A stretch of DNA of 64,000 nucleotides from Candidatus Babelota bacterium (GCA_029262595.1 JAJCZB010000071.1:62001-126000); one strand, 5' to 3'. Shown: positions 52,404 through 61,696, counted from the stretch's first letter. The notes: generated from the letters alone by a model not told the origin. Translations and numbers: made by a program.

Positions 52404-54785
52404 CTATGCGGTAGCTAAAGCTAATCTGTCCGTTTTGAACAGATGGCCTTCATTGAACATTTGATAGCCATATTCCGTGAGCTCAGCATCATTTATGACC
52501 GGAGCTTGTTTTGCATAATGGAATATAGATTCTTTGATGGGAAGCTCGTCTGCGAACATTGCCTTTAAGTTTTCGTCGTAGTCTATATCAGGAGCGTCAT
52601 CATCTTTTCCAATTCCCCATGTATCTCCTACTTTCACATCGGCCTTCAAGGGTAATGGAAGATCCCACCACGCGAATTCCATAACATATTTCAGTGCGTG
52701 GGCTGCTTCGTTTGCATATTCTTCTTTCACCTCGATAACCACTTCATCGTGGACCTGCATGAGGAATTTTGCACCCCATTCAGGATGATTGGCAACGAAG
52801 TAGTAGAAGAAGAAATATATCTGAGCCTTGAGCACATCGGCCGCACTTCCTTGAACCATTGTATTCAAGATGGTGCCGGGTGAGAGACTTCTGCGCTTTT
52901 TGTTCCAGTGACGCTTACGTCCAGAGAATGGAATAACGAATGAGCGGAGTCCGTGAACGAATTTCTCGGTGGATTCATCGTATCCTGATTCCCACAGAAA
53001 TTTCAGCTCATCAATTTTCGGTAGTAGCCCTGCATAGTGATCAAAGAAATTGTTTCGAATTTCCACACATTCTTCAAGAGGCAAACCCGTCATATGGTGC
53101 AGGAGCTTTGCAGATCCTCCGTAAAGCAGACCAAAGTTACAATTCTTGGCCAACCAGCGGAATTTCTTCGATCGCTTGATAGCATCATTGGTTTCCTGGT
53201 GGATATCCCCGTCGTCATTGTAGATCTGAATCATCTTCTTCTCTTCAGCGATGACTGCAGCTACGCGGAGTTCAATCTGGCTCAAGTCAGCTACTATGAG
53301 TTTTTGCCCGTCGCGCTTGACGAAGGCGTCTCGTATAGCCTGGGCCATTTCATCTCTTGAGGGGATCTGCTGGACAGAACGTGTCCCCATTACGTGGCCA
53401 GGCGCGTCGATCTTATAGGATGTGAAACGCCCTGTGTCCGTTCCTGTGGAGTCGAAGCGGGCGAATTGTATCTCTGTAGGGTAATCTTCACTCAATGGCT
53501 TCAGAAAGCTATTACGTATTGTTTTCAACGAATTGTAGTAAAGATACTTTCCAATAAACGGCGTACCCTTATAGTTCTCAAGAATCTTCTTACTGACGGA
53601 ATAAAATTTCTTGGGTTCTGTTTCTCCCTTTTCCCGAGCTTTCTCACGTCGACTGAAGGATGTTTTATTCTCCAATCGATCGTGTTCGTCAATGGTATTG
53701 AGGACATCGTATACAATTCGACTTACGTGTTCAGGACTGTTCGGATTGAAATCTGTAGATAGGGAAGGCACATCAGGATGATCTTCGTCTAACATGAACG
53801 CCATATTTCGAAGTTCGGTAGCATGATCCTCGATCATGATCTGAACTTTATCATGGAGATGCCCCATCTTAGGTCGATCGATTTTTATACCGGTTAGCTC
53901 GCAATCCATCAGAATTTGACGAACGCCTTGCTCGATCGTAGTCCACCACCCAAGTTTACGATTGTTCCACAATACTCTGCGGAGTTTCTTATATAGGTCA
54001 AACATCCATTTGGCTGTTATCTTTTCGAGCTTCACTTCGAAAGCCAATAGGGTCTTGGCATCGGTTTCCATACGTTTGAGTCTGTTCTCTAAGTGCTTTT
54101 TGAAAGCCGCTGCTGGTATCTCAAAACGTAGAAATTTTTCCCTAAGTTGTTTCTTCTTCTCAGTGAACTGCTTTTTGGTTTCATAATTCTTCGTCTCTTC
54201 CATCCATTTGAAGAGATTGTCCAAGCGTTTCTTGCGGCGTTTCCGGATTCTTACTTCCAGTTGAGTCTTCGCAGTTTTGAGCTTGTTGTTCTTTATTTTC
54301 TGAGCTAGCTTCTTGATCTTTTGCCACTGGTCTACGGGACGATTTATACGACCGTCTTCACGCGCCCTTTCTCGTTCCTCTTTGAGACTGATCTTCATAT
54401 GCTGTCGTAATAGATCATCAAAATCGAATTTAGATTCAGATTCATCGCCGGCGCCCCGGTTGTGATACATCCAAGCCATTACCTGAATATCGAATAACTG
54501 AATACGCCACGCTTCCATGGGCAGGACATAACGATCCAATATCTTGGTAACAGCGCTGGCGTTGTACATCACGCAGCGAAGGTTGCTTTGAAGAAAAGGT
54601 ACGAACATTTTTATACTATGAGCCGAAGGCGAAAAATGGAAAGTTTGACCGTTCATGTGTACTGATATTTGAAGTAGTTCACATGTAAGATCACCTTCTG
54701 CACGATTCTGCAACATGTCCTTATCACAGGTGACATGTACAGTGAAAGCATTAGTGCTCTTGAATAATTTGTTGTAATCAATCAC
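52404..54785 (-). CDS. Family A DNA polymerase, degenerate exonuclease region
   Basis: A 793-residue replicative polymerase of the Pol I family. Polymerase motifs: TGRFTSYKIDAPGHV and QQIPS (fingers/T-motif), motif A IVADLSQIELRVAA (about 496-509), motif B KNCNFGLLYGG (about 546), motif C MQVHDEVVIEV (about 675). The N-terminal region lies where a 3'-5' exonuclease is expected, but the D-x-E signature is not seen (FTVHVTCDKDM instead), so proofreading may be lost. Residues about 150-270 are a lysine-rich coiled-coil-like insertion. Start is GTG 54785 after TTTGGAG. It lies between the ssDNA-binding candidate and the recombinase. Confidence 0.92.
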   Translation of the reverse strand: MIDYNKLFKSTNAFTVHVTCDKDMLQNRAEGDLTCELLQISVHMNGQTFHFSPSAHSIKMFVPFLQSNLRCVMYNASAVTKILDRYVLPMEAWRIQLFDIQVMAWMYHNRGAGDESESKFDFDDLLRQHMKISLKEERERAREDGRINRPVDQWQKIKKLAQKIKNNKLKTAKTQLEVRIRKRRKKRLDNLFKWMEETKNYETKKQFTEKKKQLREKFLRFEIPAAAFKKHLENRLKRMETDAKTLLAFEVKLEKITAKWMFDLYKKLRRVLWNNRKLGWWTTIEQGVRQILMDCELTGIKIDRPKMGHLHDKVQIMIEDHATELRNMAFMLDEDHPDVPSLSTDFNPNSPEHVSRIVYDVLNTIDEHDRLENKTSFSRREKAREKGETEPKKFYSVSKKILENYKGTPFIGKYLYYNSLKTIRNSFLKPLSEDYPTEIQFARFDSTGTDTGRFTSYKIDAPGHVMGTRSVQQIPSRDEMAQAIRDAFVKRDGQKLIVADLSQIELRVAAVIAEEKKMIQIYNDDGDIHQETNDAIKRSKKFRWLAKNCNFGLLYGGSAKLLHHMTGLPLEECVEIRNNFFDHYAGLLPKIDELKFLWESGYDESTEKFVHGLRSFVIPFSGRKRHWNKKRRSLSPGTILNTMVQGSAADVLKAQIYFFFYYFVANHPEWGAKFLMQVHDEVVIEVKEEYANEAAHALKYVMEFAWWDLPLPLKADVKVGDTWGIGKDDDAPDIDYDENLKAMFADELPIKESIFHYAKQAPVINDAELTEYGYQMFNEGHLFKTDRLALATA

Positions 54786-54793
54786 ATGAACTC

Positions 54794-54829
54794 CAAAGTA
54801 AAGGGGTCGACAACGATTGCCGACCCCTT
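54794..54829 (-). terminator. Intrinsic terminator before the DNA polymerase gene
   Basis: On the minus strand AAGGGGTCG, an 11-base loop and CGACCCCTT form a 9-bp stem followed by TACTTTGG. The TTTGGAG of the tract is also the ribosome site of the DNA polymerase gene at 54,785. Confidence 0.75.
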
Positions 54830-54838
54830 ATTTGGTCT

Positions 54839-56551
54839 TTAATCCATAGCCGCCAATTCTTCAGCCGTTGGATCGAAAGCGGATTTACCGCTTGTTTTCT
54901 TTACTGTTTTTTTGGCAACCGTCTTCTTGGCAGCCGTTTTGGGTTTTGACACCGTTTTCTTAGCTACCTTCTTAGAAGCCTTTTTGGCGACCTTCTTTGA
55001 GGCTTTCTTCGGAGAAGACTTAGGTGCTGACGCCCATTGCTTCTTATGAATGGTCTTCATAGCAGGTGTCATTTCATAAGCATCGTGATCACCGTCCTCG
55101 TCAAGCACAGGCTCACCGGTTTCGGCATCATAAATATGCCCTTCTATGTCTACGAAGTTACCTTCACAATCTGTAAGCTTTACAATGGGCTCACGAGTAC
55201 CATTGTCAAAGTTTACGTAACGCAGATCCTCATTGGCCGGATCCACATCAATACCTGTAACTTTGTTTCCAGGAGATACTACTTCGGCATCGATGACCTT
55301 TTCGTCGGGTTCTTCTTCGATAATCTCGGCTTCAACCTCCTCGACTTCAGATTCTCCTTCGACTTCAGCTTCAGCCGAAACAATATCGTCTTCCAACGAC
55401 CCGCTTTCAACTTCTTCAAAAGCTTTATCTCCGAAAACAGAATCTTCGTCATCAAATCGAGCCGTATCTTCCTCGGTCATTTGTACGGTTTCACCGGTAG
55501 GTTCTCCGTCTTCGTTGTATTGGTTGCCTTCAGCGTCAAGTAGTCCGTATTCTCCAAAATCGAGAACCTTTGGTGTTTCTTCAACGGCTTCAGCTTCAAC
55601 CGAAGCGATTTCATCTTCAAGACCGCTACCGCTGTCGGCTCCAAAGATGTCGTCACCATATCCGCCATCACCGAGATCAATGTCGCTGAGATCTGTTGCG
55701 TTGGACATAGCAGCCCCTGCAGGCAGACCTGTTTCTTTCCAACTTGAGTGCGCTTGGGCAATTTGGCAATGCGCCTTGATAACCTTATCCGCATCCGTTG
55801 CGTCCATTGCTGGATACAAAGTCATTGCGTTTTTCGGTACAAGATTATTTTTCTCAGCGTCGTTGTTTTTCTTCAGATACCCCATAAGGAGGTTCTTCGG
55901 CATGAGTGGTTTCTCAGCATTCAACACCCAAGCGTTACCTATACTCTTAGCGTCCGTTTTGTAACGTTTGGCTGTAAACTGTGTTCCAATCGCTGTGCCA
56001 TGCTTCTTGAAGTGTGAAACGATAACCGGAAGAATCATTTCTTCCATGACATTTTGTTGATGTCCGTAGGGCCGTAACTCTAGGAGATTGAGATATGGTC
56101 CTTTTACCTCTTCCCCGTTTTTACCAACACCTTGGTATGGACGAATGAGTAATGGGACGATTAGAACGGCGTCCAACTTATTTATCGCATAGCCGGTATT
56201 GGCGTCAATGTCAGAATCGCAGAAAGAGCACTTTCCACCTTTGATGGGTAAGGGCTCATCGGACATCTCTTCCTTTTTGAAATCAAAACCGTAGGCGAAT
56301 TTACCACAGCGATGAATTACTTTGTCCGCAAAGGTTTGACCATTACCTTTTGCTATTGATCCAACAATTGTCGAATGTGCTGTCAGGAAGAAGGGTTCAC
56401 CACAGACAACAACATCACGATGCATCTGTCCTGTTCCCGGTTTCCCAATATAAAAGTTGAAACGATGTTCATGCCCTGGATATTTCACCCCGTAAGCATT
56501 CTCAGCGTTCTTTTCACCAATGGCGCGTACTGCGCTCAACATCTTAGCCAT
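54839..56551 (-). CDS. Candidate ssDNA-binding protein with acidic and lysine-rich tails
   Basis: About 570 residues from ATG 56551, chosen because GAGGAG lies nine bases ahead. Residues 1-300 form a globular domain with a cysteine knuckle (GGKCSFCDSDI) and strands (LDAVLIVPLLIRPYQGVG; LLELRPYGHQQNVMEEM). Residues 300-500 are very acidic; the last 70 are KKASKKVAKKASKKVAKK-like, as in histone H1 or AlgP. Position between primase and DNA polymerase, expected high level and a terminator behind it fit a phage ssDNA-binding protein (a domain with zinc, then an acidic arm). No specific family match can be claimed; a structural comparison with gp32 or gp2.5 would decide. Confidence 0.5.
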   Translation of the reverse strand: MAKMLSAVRAIGEKNAENAYGVKYPGHEHRFNFYIGKPGTGQMHRDVVVCGEPFFLTAHSTIVGSIAKGNGQTFADKVIHRCGKFAYGFDFKKEEMSDEPLPIKGGKCSFCDSDIDANTGYAINKLDAVLIVPLLIRPYQGVGKNGEEVKGPYLNLLELRPYGHQQNVMEEMILPVIVSHFKKHGTAIGTQFTAKRYKTDAKSIGNAWVLNAEKPLMPKNLLMGYLKKNNDAEKNNLVPKNAMTLYPAMDATDADKVIKAHCQIAQAHSSWKETGLPAGAAMSNATDLSDIDLGDGGYGDDIFGADSGSGLEDEIASVEAEAVEETPKVLDFGEYGLLDAEGNQYNEDGEPTGETVQMTEEDTARFDDEDSVFGDKAFEEVESGSLEDDIVSAEAEVEGESEVEEVEAEIIEEEPDEKVIDAEVVSPGNKVTGIDVDPANEDLRYVNFDNGTREPIVKLTDCEGNFVDIEGHIYDAETGEPVLDEDGDHDAYEMTPAMKTIHKKQWASAPKSSPKKASKKVAKKASKKVAKKTVSKPKTAAKKTVAKKTVKKTSGKSAFDPTAEELAAMD

Positions 56552-57566
56552 CGTTGCTATCTCCTCGTCGAATAAAGGTTTGGGCACTATCCACCGTGGA
56601 TACGAGTCCCATTATTTCTTCTTTTGACATTTCTTTTGGATCCTTTGTCATTAGCACATGTAAAGAATGGCACTTGACTCCGTATTCCGCCAGAAGGGGT
56701 TTTGCTTGCATTGCCAACTTTAAACCTGCTCCATCTGGATCAGGCAATGCATAAACTTTTTCGGTAAAGCTGGAAAGGAAGTTTGCTTGTAACGGGGACA
56801 TAGAAGATCCCGCACAAGCTATTCCGAATAGTCCAATCATACTTAGATGCATCACGTCCAGCTCTCCCTCACATAAGAACACATGTGTGTCCTCATCAAT
56901 CTCAGGAAGAAACCAGGAGCCATACAGATGCGCTGTTTGACTAAGCGGGCATGGGTACCAATATTTCGGCCCTTGGGTATGTACCAAGGGTCGGTATTTG
57001 ATTCCTACGCACGTTTTACCATCCAGTGCGAAGTATGGTATGAGGATCCCGGTTCTTCTAATTCCCAGTTCTATTGCACACTCAGCAGGTTCGGCGTTAG
57101 AGCGTATGCCGTACTTTAGGGCAGTTGCAAGATCTACGCCTTTGCTCTCAATAAATTGTTTGTTGGGTGGCAATTTGAACTGAGCTAACGTCTCAGTGTA
57201 ATCCTTGTCATCCTCTGCCTCTTCGGCCTTATTTTCCTTTTTTCTACCTAAGAGCCCTATTCTGGGCGTTTCTTTATTTTCGCTATCTGCGAAGTCTTCT
57301 ATCAGGCTATCTGCCTGCGTGAATCGTACCAGCTCATCTAAGAATTTCAAGAGCGGATAGGGTTTTTCTGAGCAGGTATAACACCTTGCAAAACTGATCC
57401 CTTCCTCATCTACCGATATTGTCAATGAGGGGCTTGAGTCCACATTGTTTGAGTGCGCTTCTGTGTAAGGAGCCATGGGGCACTTACACTTCAGCCACTT
57501 ACCGGAACCTTTTGGGCGGAATCCAAAGTGTCTCTCCCAGAGATCTTTGAGTTTATCCCGCTCCAT
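56544..57566 (-). CDS. DnaG-type DNA primase (zinc and TOPRIM domains)
   Basis: A 340-residue primase that makes RNA primers for replication. The N-terminal zinc domain is CHC2-like: C27/C29, H38, C62 and C65 (CKCPMAPYTEAH; FARCYTCSEK). The TOPRIM domain has the glutamate in VFLCEGELDVMHL and the aspartates in YALPDPDGAGLKLA. A charged linker lies between. It overlaps the helicase stop by one base and the next gene by eight, so helicase, primase and ssDNA-binding candidate are coupled. The protein is shorter than bacterial DnaG (no helicase-binding domain visible). Confidence 0.9.
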   Translation of the reverse strand: MERDKLKDLWERHFGFRPKGSGKWLKCKCPMAPYTEAHSNNVDSSPSLTISVDEEGISFARCYTCSEKPYPLLKFLDELVRFTQADSLIEDFADSENKETPRIGLLGRKKENKAEEAEDDKDYTETLAQFKLPPNKQFIESKGVDLATALKYGIRSNAEPAECAIELGIRRTGILIPYFALDGKTCVGIKYRPLVHTQGPKYWYPCPLSQTAHLYGSWFLPEIDEDTHVFLCEGELDVMHLSMIGLFGIACAGSSMSPLQANFLSSFTEKVYALPDPDGAGLKLAMQAKPLLAEYGVKCHSLHVLMTKDPKEMSKEEIMGLVSTVDSAQTFIRRGDSNDG

Positions 57567-58960
57567 TAGGCTAAGTCTTTTGCAAGTTTCTTAGCGTTGG
57601 GACTGAGCGGTGTTTGTTTACGTTCTTCATCTGATTTATCCTCCTTAGATTGAACTCCGATATATTTGAAGTCTGCATTTACAACGTCGAAATTGTATAC
57701 CAAACCTTCTTTCGAATTTGAGGCATCGCGGGCTTTGAAGCCTGTGAAAACAATACCTTCTTTGTGTTCTTTTCCTTCTTGTCGCATAGCCCACATGAAC
57801 GCGGACCATTTGAAAAAAGCATCACCATGAGCTATACCTGATCTGCGCTGTCCACCATATCGATTGAAGTGTGAGGTATAGAGACAGGCGCATCCTCTTC
57901 GAAATAGAACAGGTCGAAGATTCCGCATGAGGTTGTCCACTTGTGGAGCTGCAATATCCCCGGTTTCTTTACTCGGCATGGCTAAGTTTACGATGGTGTC
58001 AACACAGGCTACTTCAATACTGTGTTCTGCCAATACACGATCTAGATCAATCAGCGATGTGCAGCTTGTTGGACCACCGACAAATAGATTCTTCCGTAAA
58101 TTTTCAGCGGCTTCTCCTTTCATCCATCGCTTGTATTTTTTGAACTGTTCGTTTTCCAATTTTCCTTTGATTACACCGTCATAACTTACTCCAGCCAACA
58201 TGGCAGCAATACGCCGTCTGAGATCCAAGCTATCCATTTCACTAGAGTATAGGAAAGTAGGTACATTGGCATTAGCGGCCATATGAGCTGCACAGTACGC
58301 CAATACGAATGTTTTCTTCACACCCGGAGAACCGATCATCCCATAAGCATAGCCTTTTTGTAGGTGATTGAAGGGTTCTGATAGTTCGAAGAAAGGCAGT
58401 GGAATACCGCTCAGTTTTCCGTCTCGTAGATCGCGGTAATTTGCAAGAAGATCGTCTGTTTGAAATTCTTCCACACGATCAACGTCATCTGCGCTTAGCG
58501 CCGTTATCTCAGTAACGCAGTCGCGCATTATTTCAGCAATTCGAAGGACGTCTTTGTTTGAGCTGAGGATATCCCGCTCTTCAAGAATTCCTTCCATCTG
58601 CTGTAGTCCAACCATGGCGTGTTCAGCCCGCTTATGGTTGTGTAATTGTTCAACAATTTCTTCGGCTGAAAATGAAGTAGCTTTCTCGGCAGGAAGCCGG
58701 AAACTTTCGTACTCTTGTTGAATATGTGCCCAGGGAGGACCATTACCATGTCTGCTGACATAGTCTGTTATGGTTTGATACACCTCTCGATACATCTTCC
58801 GTCGTTTTTTCACCTGCTGTTTTTCGGCGTAGGTGCCGTCAGCTATGAAATAATTCTCTGATGGAAGTAGATCTTCTTTGAAACCAGACCGAATGATTTC
58901 GCTAGGATTGTTCGCTAGAGCGATCAATGCCGTAATGGCGAAGTCATCCACTAACGCCAT
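57566..58960 (-). CDS. DnaB-like replicative helicase with unusual P-loop
   Basis: A 464-residue RecA-fold helicase that likely moves with the primase at the fork. The C-terminal domain shows FLYSSEMDSLDLRRRIAAML (DnaB motif 1a), Walker B VACVDTIVNLAM, and CLYTSHFNRYGG (motif 3/4 region). The P-loop is GSPGVKKT (about 209-216), where the glycine before the catalytic lysine is replaced by lysine (codon AAG). The N-terminal 180 residues are helical, as in DnaB N-terminal domains. The gene begins the replisome set helicase-primase-ssDNA binder-polymerase. Confidence 0.82.
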   Translation of the reverse strand: MALVDDFAITALIALANNPSEIIRSGFKEDLLPSENYFIADGTYAEKQQVKKRRKMYREVYQTITDYVSRHGNGPPWAHIQQEYESFRLPAEKATSFSAEEIVEQLHNHKRAEHAMVGLQQMEGILEERDILSSNKDVLRIAEIMRDCVTEITALSADDVDRVEEFQTDDLLANYRDLRDGKLSGIPLPFFELSEPFNHLQKGYAYGMIGSPGVKKTFVLAYCAAHMAANANVPTFLYSSEMDSLDLRRRIAAMLAGVSYDGVIKGKLENEQFKKYKRWMKGEAAENLRKNLFVGGPTSCTSLIDLDRVLAEHSIEVACVDTIVNLAMPSKETGDIAAPQVDNLMRNLRPVLFRRGCACLYTSHFNRYGGQRRSGIAHGDAFFKWSAFMWAMRQEGKEHKEGIVFTGFKARDASNSKEGLVYNFDVVNADFKYIGVQSKEDKSDEERKQTPLSPNAKKLAKDLA

Positions 58961-59029
58961 CGGCGTCTCCCGTTTGGTAATTTATTTATTGCGTCTTTTG
59001 CCAGTACGCGGAAGGACGAAGATACGCGA

Positions 59030-59473
59030 TTACTCTTCGACGTCAACATCTTTTTCGGCTGTTGGCTGAGGAGACGTATTCTTACTGAAATTTGTTCGAA
59101 ATTTTTCTCTGATGTATTCGTGTGACCGGCCAAGAGCTTCGCACACATCATAATTATTGACAGCATCAGGCCACTCTATTTCCTTATGGGCGAAGAGCAT
59201 AGCTGTTTGCCGGATGATACGTTCAGGGAGCTCCGGATAGGTTTCTCGCAAGCTCGTCACATACAGCCGAACAAAGGCTACGTCCGCTGAGAAAGCTGTT
59301 TGTTCGCGTGGAGGGCACGCCTTGTGTAGTCGCTTCACCAACGCACTATATTGGGTAGGTGCGTCAGAACCGAGCGGATTGTTTTTGAGTGTGGGTTTCT
59401 TTTTACGTTTGGCAGCGCGTCTGGCGCTATTTTTCTCTTGTTCTGAATTGGATTCATTCAGTAGACCGGACAT
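59030..59473 (-). CDS. Unknown helical protein, 147 aa
   Basis: ATG 59473 follows AGGAAGAAG; an ATG 96 bases further out overlaps the previous gene. N-terminal 45 residues are basic (ARRAAKRKKKPTLKNN), the rest helical (RLYVTSLRETYPELPERIIR; EALGRSHEYIREKFRTNF). Place just before the helicase suggests a loader or replication accessory, but no family match supports a name. Confidence 0.5.
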   Translation of the reverse strand: MSGLLNESNSEQEKNSARRAAKRKKKPTLKNNPLGSDAPTQYSALVKRLHKACPPREQTAFSADVAFVRLYVTSLRETYPELPERIIRQTAMLFAHKEIEWPDAVNNYDVCEALGRSHEYIREKFRTNFSKNTSPQPTAEKDVDVEE

Positions 59474-59480
59474 CTTCTTC

Positions 59481-60131
59481 CTAAATGTTTCGGACAATGT
59501 GCAACCTCCAATCGGGGTGACTGAATATCCATGTTCGGTCAGTTGTTTCAAGATCCTGTTGTACGCCAAATGTAATGTATGGCGGGAATACTCGCATTAC
59601 ATCGAATATCCAAAGTACAGGTATACCGAAACTTCTATCTGAGCAGTATTTCCAACGACCCTCTTTGTGATCAAAGAATATGGAACTGGTTCTCTTATCC
59701 ATTTCTCGTGGAACAAAGGCCAGCATATCATCGGGATCTGCCATAATTTTGCTTTTATGATCAAAATTCTCGGCTTCGATATCAACCCATTCTTCACCTT
59801 CTTCTTCGATTTCTATGTTTACCATTTCTTTACGCCAGTAGATTGCGGATTCTAAGAAGGGATTGTCTTCTGGACCATAAGCGTAATTAGTCAACATCCA
59901 ATCAACCCCAGCGTTGATGTTCCTGGACGTGGCTCCGGTGCAACTGAAGGTATCTATTCCGAATAAAGCCCGCTGAGGGGGTTTGAGGGAAGTTTCACGT
60001 ATTTTTGTACGCTGCCCGGCCTTCGCTCTTTGATAGAGGTGGGCCAGGCTTCCACGTACAGTATTGATGTCGCAACAATAGAGATTAGAGAGCTTCTTCA
60101 GAAGTTTGTCATGTTCCGAATCAAAGCTCAT
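59481..60131 (-). CDS. Unknown protein, 216 aa
   Basis: A 216-residue protein: helical first third (KLLKKLSNLYCCDINTVRGS), then a mixed domain with acidic strands (MVNIEIEEEGEEWVDIEAE) and aromatic-rich C-terminus (FSHPDWRLHIVRN). It overlaps the small gene upstream by four bases. No family recognised. Confidence 0.5.
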   Translation of the reverse strand: MSFDSEHDKLLKKLSNLYCCDINTVRGSLAHLYQRAKAGQRTKIRETSLKPPQRALFGIDTFSCTGATSRNINAGVDWMLTNYAYGPEDNPFLESAIYWRKEMVNIEIEEEGEEWVDIEAENFDHKSKIMADPDDMLAFVPREMDKRTSSIFFDHKEGRWKYCSDRSFGIPVLWIFDVMRVFPPYITFGVQQDLETTDRTWIFSHPDWRLHIVRNI

Positions 60132-60322
60132 TCTTTACCTCTCTTTGCGATTTTTTCTTGTTCTACCCGGTTCAGAATATAGCGAACAAAATCAATCTGC
60201 AAACCGATTTCTTCCGCAATTTGTTCCGGTTCTTTTTTAGACCACATAGTGTGAAGCTTACGAGCTTCGACATGCCCTATTCTGTATACGCTACCGGTAG
60301 GGGATGTCCACCGAATTGCCAT
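60128..60322 (-). CDS. Small helix-turn-helix-like protein, 64 aa
   Basis: A 64-residue basic protein. Residues 24-58 (LHTMWSKKEPEQIAEEIGLQ then IDFVRYILNRVEQEKIAKRG) fit a helix-turn-helix with a second helix near EQIAEEIGL. Possibly a small regulator. Overlaps the next gene by four bases. Confidence 0.45.
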   Translation of the reverse strand: MAIRWTSPTGSVYRIGHVEARKLHTMWSKKEPEQIAEEIGLQIDFVRYILNRVEQEKIAKRGKE

Positions 60323-60325
60323 CCC

Positions 60326-60910
60326 TTATTTTTTGACCGTGACGCGCAAGTTATACTCATCATCCGCGACGGTAGCAATCTTCTTGTCAATCTTCTTATT
60401 CTTTACCGCAGCTTTGAGAGCAGTTTTGTTGATGTCAATTTTGAGGTATTCCTTACCTAGCTTACCGTAGTATTCCTCAGGTTTGATGTGTATCTCCAAA
60501 GGCGGTTGACCTTTCTTCACCATTCGGAATTGGACAACCAATCCGGTAGGACTCTCCAGATCAATTTCTGGGAAATCCTGACCCTTGCCACCGGCTGCAC
60601 GCATGATGCGTTCCATTTCGACACGGATTTTGTCACGATTGGTGCTGACCTCTTTGATCTGCTTTTTTATTTCATCTTGCTTGGTGTAGAGCTTTTCAAG
60701 TTTACTGCCTTTGAGCAACTTCTTGATCTCTACATCATTTTCCTGAAGCTGGTCCTCTAAGCGGGTTTCAGCGTCAACCAGAGCCCCAACTACGTCATCG
60801 CACGCTTCGGCTGCAGCTTGCGGATCTGATTTCTTCTTGGCCAATACGGCTAATGCTTTTTCAACATTGGGTAGTCCATTACCGTTGGACTTAACTACTT
60901 TCTTTCCCAT
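60326..60910 (-). CDS. Coiled-coil protein, 194 aa
   Basis: ATG 60910 follows GGAGGAATTTAAG. Residues 30-115 form a long charged coiled coil (ETRLEDQLQENDVEIKKLLK; QDEIKKQIKEVSTNRDKIRV); the C-terminal 70 residues are a mixed basic domain (LKIDINKTALKAAVKNKKID). It overlaps the upstream stop codon. Function unknown; the layout recalls small DNA-end-binding or structural adaptors, without a match. Confidence 0.5.
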   Translation of the reverse strand: MGKKVVKSNGNGLPNVEKALAVLAKKKSDPQAAAEACDDVVGALVDAETRLEDQLQENDVEIKKLLKGSKLEKLYTKQDEIKKQIKEVSTNRDKIRVEMERIMRAAGGKGQDFPEIDLESPTGLVVQFRMVKKGQPPLEIHIKPEEYYGKLGKEYLKIDINKTALKAAVKNKKIDKKIATVADDEYNLRVTVKK

Positions 60911-60912
60911 TC

Positions 60913-61452
60913 TTAAATTCCTCCAAACATCCAAAAACCGTCAGTGTACATCCCGACTTTTCTATTTATTGCGCCTTCGGTTACCCAGGTGGCAATCTTT
61001 GCCAATTCCTGAACACACGAGTCAGCGTCATCACGGAGTCCGGACTCCAATTTTGGATAAACTACCGTGTCATCGTTGTTTACTTTTTCACAGCGCCAAG
61101 CATTGGAGTTCCAGAGGGACTCGGGTAAGTGTTTGACTACCCATTTGATGTCCCAGACAACCTCATTGCCGAATATGGCTTCGATATCGGTACGCCCACG
61201 TTGAAAAGCCTTTCGTCTGTGTTTGATGAAATACACGATATCGTTTCCATCACCTGGCGCCATATGAAACATTTCATGAGTATCCCCTAACCAATCTGCT
61301 TGATTCTGGGTATTCGCGTAAAGTTTCATTAGAGCGGAATCGTATGCCGGAAGATCAATCAACATACCCGGCGTCTTCAACCATTCTTTCACGCTGAACC
61401 GAATACGCCCGTCATCTAAGTAATAAAGGTCAGGGCGTTGTTTCCGTCGCAT
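60913..61452 (-). CDS. Unknown protein, 179 aa
   Basis: ATG 61452 after GGGGAGG is preferred; an ATG seven codons earlier exists. The protein is rich in tryptophan and aspartate (LYANTQNQADWLGDTHEMF; VVWDIKWVVKHLPESLWNSN). Mixed fold, no family recognised. Overlaps the next gene's start by a few bases and the upstream gene by 23. Confidence 0.5.
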   Translation of the reverse strand: MRRKQRPDLYYLDDGRIRFSVKEWLKTPGMLIDLPAYDSALMKLYANTQNQADWLGDTHEMFHMAPGDGNDIVYFIKHRRKAFQRGRTDIEAIFGNEVVWDIKWVVKHLPESLWNSNAWRCEKVNNDDTVVYPKLESGLRDDADSCVQELAKIATWVTEGAINRKVGMYTDGFWMFGGI

Positions 61453-61696
61453 ATTCCTCCCCGTATTCACCATTTGCTATATTTCGGAGCATTTTATTTC
61501 GAACCGCGGCTCTCGTTTTTTCTGTTCCGGGAATCCCGATCGATGATGAATGCCGATTCTTCACTATTTTCCTTTCGGCGTCCTCGATGTAATAAGCATA
61601 AGCGACTTGCTCGATCGTGATATTCGGTAACCAACCCTCTAGAACTTTTCCTTCATGTCCGTACATGATTACATAATGCCGTTTTCGATAGTCCAT
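61430..61696 (-). CDS. Unknown small protein, 88 aa
   Basis: An 88-residue protein with a strong GGGAGGAAA site before ATG. It begins MDYRKRHYVIMYGHEGKV and has a helical second half. The upstream gap (61,697-61,814) holds a long hairpin. Unknown function. Confidence 0.5.
   Translation of the reverse strand: MDYRKRHYVIMYGHEGKVLEGWLPNITIEQVAYAYYIEDAERKIVKNRHSSSIGIPGTEKTRAAVRNKMLRNIANGEYGEEYATETTP

Noticed and set aside
55233-55964. 243-codon plus-strand frame rich in serine
   Set aside because: It lies opposite the acidic and lysine-rich arms of the ssDNA-binding candidate; the serine bias is what the complement of GAA/GAT-rich codons gives. No ribosome site.
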